Shown here one piece after another: positions 6,655-10,856 of a stretch of DNA of 10,856 bases. How positions within the stretch are numbered: position 1 is the stretch's first letter; every line of letters starts with the position of its first letter. The DNA comes from Polycyclovorans sp046565985. GTDB lineage: Bacteria; Pseudomonadota; Gammaproteobacteria; Nevskiales; Nevskiaceae. A program made the position numbers and the translations under genes. Location: assembly GCA_046565985.1 (NCBI GenBank), contig JBKHXN010000103.1, forward strand, positions 1 to 10,856, written 5' to 3'. Under the pieces are notes generated by a model, which saw only the letters and a list, made by a program, of their open reading frames with translations, searched no databases and was not told where the DNA came from.

Positions 6655-6669
6655 CGGCCCACCCAGACC

Positions 6670-7455
6670 ATGAAAAACTCCGATGCGCTCGTGATCGCGG
6701 GCCGCCCGTACCGTTCGCGGCTGCTGGTCGGTACCGGCAAATACCGAGATATGGAACAGACCCGCGCGGCCATCGAGGCCAGCGGCGCCGAGATCGTCAC
6801 CGTGGCGATCCGCCGCACCAACATCGGCCAGATGCCGGGCGAGCCCAACCTGCTCGACGTGATCCCGCCCTCGCGCTACACCCTGCTGCCCAACACCGCC
6901 GGCTGCTACACCGCCGACGACGCGGTGCGGACCTGCCAGCTGGCGCGCGAGCTGCTGGACGGCCACCGCCTGGTCAAGCTCGAAGTGCTGGGCGACGCGC
7001 GCACCCTCTACCCCGACATGCCCGCCACCCTGGAGGCCGCGCGGCGCCTGGTCGCCGACGGTTTCGAGGTGATGGTGTACTGCAGCGATGATCCCATCGC
7101 CTGCAAGCGGCTGGAAGAGCTGGGCTGCGTGGCGGTGATGCCGCTGGCCGCGCCCATCGGCTCGGGCCTGGGCATCCAGAACCGCTACAACATTCTCAGC
7201 ATCGTGGAAAACGCGCAGGTACCGATCATCGTGGACGCCGGCGTGGGGACCGCCTCCGACGCGGCCATCGCCATGGAACTGGGCTGCAGCGGCGTGCTGA
7301 TGAACACCGCCATCGCCGAGGCGCGCGATCCGGTATTGATGGCCAGCGCCATGCGCAAGGGCATCGAGGCAGGACGTGAGGCCTTTCTCGCCGGGCGCAT
7401 GCCGCGCCGCCGCTACGCCAGCGCCTCCTCTCCGCTGGAAGGTCTGAGCACATGA
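6670..7455 (+). CDS. thiG: Thiazole synthase ThiG
   Basis: Makes the thiazole phosphate moiety of thiamin from 1-deoxy-D-xylulose 5-phosphate, a glycine- or tyrosine-derived imine and ThiS thiocarboxylate; cytoplasmic TIM barrel. 261 residues, the usual length. Diagnostic segments are SRLLVGTGKYRD (16-27), EIVTVAIRR (41-49), LPNTAGCYTADDA (73-85) and LVKLEVLGD (101-109), whose K103 corresponds to the lysine that forms the Schiff base with DXP. PIGSGLGIQN and VDAGVGTASDAAIAMELGC (phosphate-binding loops) and GVLMNTAIAEARDP follow. The frame stays open into the tRNA-Gly gene, but ATG 6670 gives the family N-terminus. No strong Shine-Dalgarno is seen. Its stop overlaps the trmB start by 4 bp (ATGA), so translation is probably coupled. 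Confidence 0.97.
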   Translation: MKNSDALVIAGRPYRSRLLVGTGKYRDMEQTRAAIEASGAEIVTVAIRRTNIGQMPGEPNLLDVIPPSRYTLLPNTAGCYTADDAVRTCQLARELLDGHRLVKLEVLGDARTLYPDMPATLEAARRLVADGFEVMVYCSDDPIACKRLEELGCVAVMPLAAPIGSGLGIQNRYNILSIVENAQVPIIVDAGVGTASDAAIAMELGCSGVLMNTAIAEARDPVLMASAMRKGIEAGREAFLAGRMPRRRYASASSPLEGLST

Positions 7456-8138
7456 GCGAGGCGGCCGCGCCGCTGCGCCGCATCCGCTCCTTCGTGCGGC
7501 GTGAAGGGCGGATGACCGACGGCCAGAAGCGCGCCCTCGATGCGCTCTGGCCGCGCTACGGGCTGGAGCCCGGCGCACCCATCGAGCCCCGCCAGTATTT
7601 CGGCCGCGAGGCGCCGCTGGTGCTGGAGATCGGCTTCGGCAGTGGCGACTACCTGCTGGCACGCGCCAGCACCGAGCCGGATCGTGATTTCATCGGCGTG
7701 GAAGTGCACCGCCCCGGAGTCGGCCGCCTGCTGATCCGCGCGGAAGCGGCCGGCCTTTCCAACCTGCGTGTCGCCGCGCACGACGCGGTGAGCCTGCTCC
7801 AGGAGCAGCTCGGCGATGCCGTGCTGGACGAGCTGGTGATCCAGTTCCCCGATCCCTGGCACAAGAAGCGCCATCACAAGCGGCGGCTGATCCAGCCGGA
7901 ATTCGCCCACCTGGCGGCGCGCCGGCTCAAGGTTGGCGGCTGTCTGCTGCTGGCCACCGACTGGGCCGACTATGCCGAGCAGATGCTCGACGTGCTCAAC
8001 GCCTGCCCCGATCTGCGCAACCTCGCGCCCGGCAACGGCTACGCCCCGCGCCCGGCCACCCGGCCCAGGACGCGCTTCGAGGCGCGCGGCGAGCGCCTGG
8101 GCCACGCGGTATTCGATCTGGCCTACGTCAGGGTCTAG
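7452..8138 (+). CDS. trmB: tRNA (guanine-N7-)-methyltransferase TrmB
   Basis: SAM-dependent enzyme that forms m7G at position 46 of tRNA variable loops; 228 residues against 239 in E. coli. The N-terminus has IRSFVRREGRMTDGQKRAL. The SAM-binding motif I is LVLEIGFGSGDYLL (56-69), then FIGVEVHRPGVG (80-91), motif IV VIQFPDPWHKKRHHKRRL (129-146, including the catalytic-region aspartate), FAHLAARRLKVGG, and the C-terminal family motif TRPRTRFEARGERLGH (203-218). It starts inside the thiG stop and ends 2 bp before prk. thiG-trmB adjacency is also known to me from Pseudomonas, where thiS precedes them on the same strand. Confidence 0.97.
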   Translation: MSEAAAPLRRIRSFVRREGRMTDGQKRALDALWPRYGLEPGAPIEPRQYFGREAPLVLEIGFGSGDYLLARASTEPDRDFIGVEVHRPGVGRLLIRAEAAGLSNLRVAAHDAVSLLQEQLGDAVLDELVIQFPDPWHKKRHHKRRLIQPEFAHLAARRLKVGGCLLLATDWADYAEQMLDVLNACPDLRNLAPGNGYAPRPATRPRTRFEARGERLGHAVFDLAYVRV

Positions 8139-8140
8139 TC

Positions 8141-9019
8141 ATGAGCGCACGCCATCCCATCGTCGGCGTCACCGGCTCCAGCGGGGCCGGTACCAGCACG
8201 GCGCTGCGCGTGTTCGCCGATATCAGCGCAGGCCTGGGCCTGCGCCCGGTGATCGTGGAGGGCGACGCCTTTCACGCGCTCGACCGCGAGCAGCTGCGCG
8301 CGGCCGTGGAGCGGGCGCGCATCCGCGGTGAGAACTTCTCCCTGTTCGGCCCGGCCGGCAACCTGCTGCAACGCCTGGAAGCCTTCCTGCGCGAGTACGG
8401 CGAGTACGGGACCGGCATGCTGCGCCGCTATCTGCACACCGAAGCCGAGGCACGCGAGGCCGGCCAGGCGCCCGGCACATTCACGCCCTGGGAGCGGCTG
8501 GCGCCCGGCACCGATCTGCTGTTCTACGAGGGCCTGCACGGCGGCTTCGTCGGCGACGAGGTGAACATCGCCCGTCACATGGATCTGCTGATCGGCGTGG
8601 TGCCGGTGATCAATCTGGAGTGGATCCAGAAGGTCAAGCGCGATACCGACGAGCGCGGCTACCGCCCGGAGGAGGTGATGAAAACCATCCTGCGGCGCAT
8701 GCCCGACTACGTGAATCACATCACCCCGCAGTTCTCGCGCACCGACATCAACTTCCAGCGCGTGCCGCTGGTGGATACCTCCAATCCCTTCATGGTGCGC
8801 GAGATTCCCACCCTGGAGGAAAGCCTGGTGGTGATCCACTTCAACGACCACTGCCGTGTCTCGCCGGACTTCGACCTGCTGCTGCGCGAGATCGGTGGCG
8901 CCTACCAGTCCCGGCCGCAGACCCTGGTGGTGCCGGGCCCGATGATGGGCCTGGCCATGGAGCTGATCCTCAAGCCCGCCGTGGAACAATTGATGCTGGC
9001 GCGCGCCAACGCACTCTGA
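8141..9019 (+). CDS. prk: Phosphoribulokinase, bacterial class I type
   Basis: Calvin-cycle enzyme that converts ribulose 5-phosphate and ATP to ribulose 1,5-bisphosphate. 292 residues, the length of the octameric, NADH-activated bacterial class (Rhodobacter about 290). The P-loop is GVTGSSGAGTST (9-20). VEGDAFH (39-45) holds D42, equivalent to the Rhodobacter catalytic aspartate, followed by H45 and R49. LLFYEGLHGG (126-135) holds the Walker B E130, VPVINLEWIQKVKRD ends in R167, R172 follows, and ITPQFSRTDINFQRVPLVDTSNPF (194-217) is strongly conserved. ILRRM (183-187) matches Calvin-cycle PRK; my recollection of E. coli PrkB, a paralogue of unclear role, has RSM there. The start is 2 bp after trmB. 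No RuBisCO, CbbR or other cbb gene is near, so regulation may follow the housekeeping unit. Family is certain; a Calvin role is likely. Confidence 0.94.
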   Translation: MSARHPIVGVTGSSGAGTSTALRVFADISAGLGLRPVIVEGDAFHALDREQLRAAVERARIRGENFSLFGPAGNLLQRLEAFLREYGEYGTGMLRRYLHTEAEAREAGQAPGTFTPWERLAPGTDLLFYEGLHGGFVGDEVNIARHMDLLIGVVPVINLEWIQKVKRDTDERGYRPEEVMKTILRRMPDYVNHITPQFSRTDINFQRVPLVDTSNPFMVREIPTLEESLVVIHFNDHCRVSPDFDLLLREIGGAYQSRPQTLVVPGPMMGLAMELILKPAVEQLMLARANAL

Positions 9020-9024
9020 GGAGG
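9018..9024 (+). promoter_or_regulatory. Ribosome binding site of tas
   Basis: GAGGAGG overlaps the prk stop codon and sits four bases before the tas ATG. It is the strongest Shine-Dalgarno in the window. Confidence 0.75.
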
Positions 9025-9028
9025 CCGC

Positions 9029-10060
9029 ATGCACTACCGCCCGCTGGGACAGACCGGATTGGAGATCAGCCTCATCGGCCTGGGCACCATGACCTGGGGC
9101 GAGCAGAACAGCGAGGCCGAAGCCCACGCACAGATGGACTACGCCCTGGCACAGGGCGTGAATTTCTTCGACACCGCCGAGATGTACCCGGTGCCGCCCC
9201 GGGCGCAGACCCAGGGCCGCACCGAGCAGTACATCGGCAGCTGGTTCAAGCGCAGTGGCCGACGCCCGGAGGTGATCCTCGCCAGCAAGGTCACCGGGCC
9301 GGGCGATTTTTCCTATCTGCGCGGGGGTACCCGGCTGGACCGCGCCAGCATCCTCGCCGCCTGTGAAGCCAGCCTGCGCCGTCTGCAGACCGATTACATC
9401 GATCTCTACCAGGTGCACTGGCCGGAACGGGGCACCAATTACTTCGGCCGCCTGGGCTACCAGCACGAGGACGAGGCCGCCACACCCATCGCCGAGACCC
9501 TGGCGGCGCTGGCCGAGCTGCAGCAGGCGGGCAAGGTGCGGCACATCGGCATCTCCAACGAAACGCCCTGGGGCGTCGCCGAATACCTGCGCCTGTCACG
9601 GGCGCTGGGGCTGCCGCGCGTGGCCTGTATCCAGAACCCCTACAGCCTGCTCAACCGCAGCTTCGAGGTGGGCCTGGCGGAATTTGCCCACCGCGAGCAG
9701 GTCGGCCTGCTGGCCTACTCGCCGCTGGCCTTCGGCATGCTCAGCGGCAAGTACCTCGACGGTGCCCGGCCGGAGGGCACGCGGCTGACGCTGTTCAGCC
9801 GCTTCCAGCGCTACAACCGGCCGCAGGGCCTGGCCGCCACCGCGGAATATGTGGCGCTGGCCCGCCAGCACGGGCTGGATCCGGCGCAGATGGCGCTGGC
9901 TTTCGTCAACACCCGGCCGTTTGTCAGCAGCACGCTGATCGGTGCGACCACGCTGGAGCAGCTGGCCGCCAACATCGCCAGCGTGGAGGTGCAGCTGGAC
10001 GCGCCGGTGCTGGCGGGCATCGAGGCCATCCACCAGCGCTACACCATTCCCTGCCCCTGA
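9029..10060 (+). CDS. tas: Aldo/keto reductase, Tas family
   Basis: NADP(H)-dependent aldo/keto reductase of 343 residues (E. coli Tas is 346). Tas was found as a plasmid-borne suppressor of a tyrosine requirement in E. coli; its natural substrate is not established. It reads almost colinearly with E. coli Tas: GLGTMTWGEQNSEAEAHAQMDYA, AEMYPVPPR, DYIDLYQVHWPERGTNYFG, IGISNETPWGV, QNPYSLLNRSFEVGLAE, TLFSRFQRY and HGLDPAQMALAFV. The aldo/keto reductase tetrad is D48, Y53, K87 and H130. It follows prk by 9 bp with a strong ribosome binding site, so it is probably the last gene of the thiG-trmB-prk-tas unit. No clear terminator follows. Whether the prk link is functional or only transcriptional is unknown. 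Confidence 0.95.
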   Translation: MHYRPLGQTGLEISLIGLGTMTWGEQNSEAEAHAQMDYALAQGVNFFDTAEMYPVPPRAQTQGRTEQYIGSWFKRSGRRPEVILASKVTGPGDFSYLRGGTRLDRASILAACEASLRRLQTDYIDLYQVHWPERGTNYFGRLGYQHEDEAATPIAETLAALAELQQAGKVRHIGISNETPWGVAEYLRLSRALGLPRVACIQNPYSLLNRSFEVGLAEFAHREQVGLLAYSPLAFGMLSGKYLDGARPEGTRLTLFSRFQRYNRPQGLAATAEYVALARQHGLDPAQMALAFVNTRPFVSSTLIGATTLEQLAANIASVEVQLDAPVLAGIEAIHQRYTIPCP

Positions 10061-10109
10061 CAGTTTCCCGCGATTCAACCGCTTGGCGGTCACAGTTCGC
10101 GCGCGGGGC

Positions 10110-10138
10110 TTGAACCCGTCCGGCAACCGGCGTAGAAC
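10110..10138 (+). promoter_or_regulatory. Candidate sigma70-type promoter of the acidic protein gene
   Basis: TTGAAC (10110-10115, 4 of 6) and TAGAAC (10133-10138, 4 of 6) are separated by exactly 17 bp, with a predicted start near 10145. It lies in the 124-bp gap after tas and would drive the two genes that follow. Moderate match only. Confidence 0.45.
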
Positions 10139-10171
10139 AAAGACATCGTCCAATCAAACGCGCTGCGCGCG

Positions 10172-10176
10172 GGGAG
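10172..10176 (+). promoter_or_regulatory. Ribosome binding site deciding the start of the acidic protein
   Basis: GGGAG is placed eight bases before the ATG at 10185 but only two before the ATG at 10179, favouring the later start. Confidence 0.5.
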
Positions 10177-10184
10177 TGATGGCG

Positions 10185-10487
10185 ATGGCGGAATGGCTCA
10201 GGGAAGTATCGGTCGGGGAGTGGTACACGGCGGGCGGCGATCCCTTCGAGATCGTCGGTGTGGATCCCGAGAACGAGCTGGTGCTGGTGCAGCACTTCGA
10301 CGGTGCCCTGGAGGAATTCGATTTCGACAGCTGGCTGGAACTCAGCGCCCGGCCCTGCGCACCGCCCGAGGACTATTCCGGCGCGCTCGACATCGAGCCC
10401 GTGGACTACGGGCTGGACAACGACACGGCCGGCGGGCCGTACCGCGAGAATCCGCTGGATCTGCTCGACATCCACCCCGATCACTGA
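10185..10487 (+). CDS. Small, strongly acidic protein of unknown function (possibly DUF6763)
   Basis: A 100-residue protein with 25 Asp/Glu, only three Arg and no Lys, so a very low pI. The N-terminal half (VGEWYTAGGDPFEIVGVDPENELVLVQHFDGALEEFDFDSW) looks like a small beta-barrel fold: short strands, aromatic residues and a repeated hydrophobic/acidic alternation. The C-terminal half is Pro/Asp-rich and probably flexible (APPEDYSG, then DYGLDNDTAGG). No signal peptide, membrane segment or metal-binding cluster is seen. It resembles short gammaproteobacterial proteins that I recall as DUF6763, but I cannot verify that. Two ATGs compete, 10179 and 10185; GGGAG at 10172-10176 is eight bases from the second and only two from the first, so 10185 is preferred. 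The gene follows a possible promoter and precedes the GNAT gene by 32 bp. Confidence 0.82.
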   Translation: MAEWLREVSVGEWYTAGGDPFEIVGVDPENELVLVQHFDGALEEFDFDSWLELSARPCAPPEDYSGALDIEPVDYGLDNDTAGGPYRENPLDLLDIHPDH

Positions 10488-10509
10488 GGGCGTCCTGCGC
10501 CCGTTGCCC

Positions 10510-10513
10510 GGAG
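10510..10513 (+). promoter_or_regulatory. Ribosome binding site of the GNAT gene
   Basis: GGAG lies six bases before the ATG at 10520, within the 11-mer CCGGAGACCCC also found before the gene at 837. Confidence 0.6.
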
Positions 10514-10519
10514 ACCCCG

Positions 10520-10856
10520 ATGTTTTTCGATGCCTGGAAGACCCCCAAGCTGCGCGAGGCCTTTCATTTCCGGCTGGACGACGGCACGCCGGTGCTGGCC
10601 CGTCCGCTGCGGCCGGAGGACGGCCCGCGCCTGCGCGAGGGATTTGCCCGGCTCTCGCAGCTCGCGCGCCGGCGTCGCGGATTCCATGACGTGACCCAGC
10701 TCAGCGACGAACAGCTGCACCAGCTCACTCGCCTGGACCAGAAACAGCATGCCGCCTGGGGCTGCGTGAATCTGGAAAAGCCCGAGGAGCCCGGCGTGGG
10801 GGTGGCGCGCTACAGCGTGCTCAACGGCGACGCACGCGCCGCCGAGGTCGCCATCA
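10520..10856 (+). CDS. GNAT-like N-acetyltransferase, 5' part, cut by window edge
   Basis: The first 112 codons of a gene that continues past the right edge. After MFFDAWKTPKLREAFHF, the segment LARPLRPEDGPRLREGFARLS (about 28-48) resembles the first strand and helix of the GNAT fold, especially the acetyltransferase domain related to Pat/acetyl-CoA-synthetase-like proteins. LSDEQLHQLTRLDQ (64-77) is followed by AWGCVN (81-86) and GVGVARYSVLNGDARAAEVAI (92-112), the usual strand order before the acetyl-CoA-binding loop. That loop (Q/R-x-x-G-x-G/A) would lie outside the window. RRRRGFHD occupies the place where many relatives have an RYxRF motif. The start is supported by GGAG at six bases. 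It is probably co-transcribed with the acidic protein. Superfamily is likely; substrate unknown. Confidence 0.78.
   Translation, partial: MFFDAWKTPKLREAFHFRLDDGTPVLARPLRPEDGPRLREGFARLSQLARRRRGFHDVTQLSDEQLHQLTRLDQKQHAAWGCVNLEKPEEPGVGVARYSVLNGDARAAEVAI

Noticed and set aside
6592..6669. Upstream extension of thiG starting inside tRNA-Gly
   Set aside because: The extra residues lie in a tRNA gene and outside the family N-terminus; ATG 6670 gives normal length.
6620..6669. TPP riboswitch ahead of thiG
   Set aside because: Only 50 bases are available after the tRNA and no THI-box motif is visible.
6310..7662. 450-codon minus-strand frame across thiS, tRNA-Gly, thiG and trmB
   Set aside because: It runs through a tRNA gene and antisense to thiG, and its product is low in complexity and Arg/Gly/Ala-rich, so it is a shadow.
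8135..9544. 469-codon open frame on the minus strand across prk and tas
   Set aside because: It is antisense to two clearly identified genes, has Gln/Gly/His/Ala-rich composition typical of shadow frames in GC-rich DNA, and matches no family I recognise.
10078..10090. Hairpin ACCGC/GCGGT as terminator of tas
   Set aside because: A 5-bp stem with no following T-tract; not enough to call a terminator.

Overview
The window is dense, GC-rich chromosome from a proteobacterium, most likely a gammaproteobacterium. The best evidence is the asmA-mutY-yggX order, a Tas protein very close to the enterobacterial one, and adjacent thiG and trmB, an arrangement I recall from Pseudomonas and relatives. A bacterial-type phosphoribulokinase suggests Calvin-cycle autotrophy, for example a Chromatiales/Ectothiorhodospiraceae sulfur oxidiser. 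That last step is inference, because no RuBisCO, CbbR or sulfur-oxidation gene is visible.

Layout. 1-773 (minus): 5' part of rimO, running off the left edge. 837-1172 (plus): a small CxxC carboxymuconolactone-decarboxylase-family protein of the type associated with arsenosugar biosynthesis, divergent from rimO. 1176-2435 (minus): rmuC, meeting the previous gene tail to tail with 3 bp between stops. 2562-2637 (minus): tRNA-Phe(GAA) with a strong sigma70-like promoter. 2704-6244 (minus): yggX, mutY and asmA, transcribed asmA to mutY to yggX with overlapping ends. 6321-6521 (minus): thiS. 6546-6619 (plus): tRNA-Gly(CCC). 6670-10060 (plus): thiG, trmB, prk and tas, packed with overlaps or gaps of at most 9 bp, so probably one transcription unit. 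10185-10487 (plus): a very acidic 100-residue protein of unknown function. 10520-10856 (plus): 5' part of a GNAT-type acetyltransferase gene, running off the right edge.

Functions. Most genes are housekeeping: ribosomal protein S12 modification (RimO), DNA maintenance (RmuC, MutY), protection of iron and Fe-S clusters (YggX), envelope maintenance (AsmA family), thiamin thiazole synthesis (ThiS and ThiG), tRNA m7G46 modification (TrmB) and two tRNAs. Prk is the one gene pointing to a specific lifestyle.

I saw no CRISPR array, insertion sequence, integrase, toxin-antitoxin pair or obvious defence island, and I do not think the window holds an undescribed multi-gene system. The points worth a second look are the split, divergent thiS/thiG arrangement around a tRNA gene, prk inside a thiG-trmB unit, the solitary arsenosugar-associated CxxC protein and the acidic unknown. 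High GC gives many long spurious ORFs antisense to real genes; these are left out.
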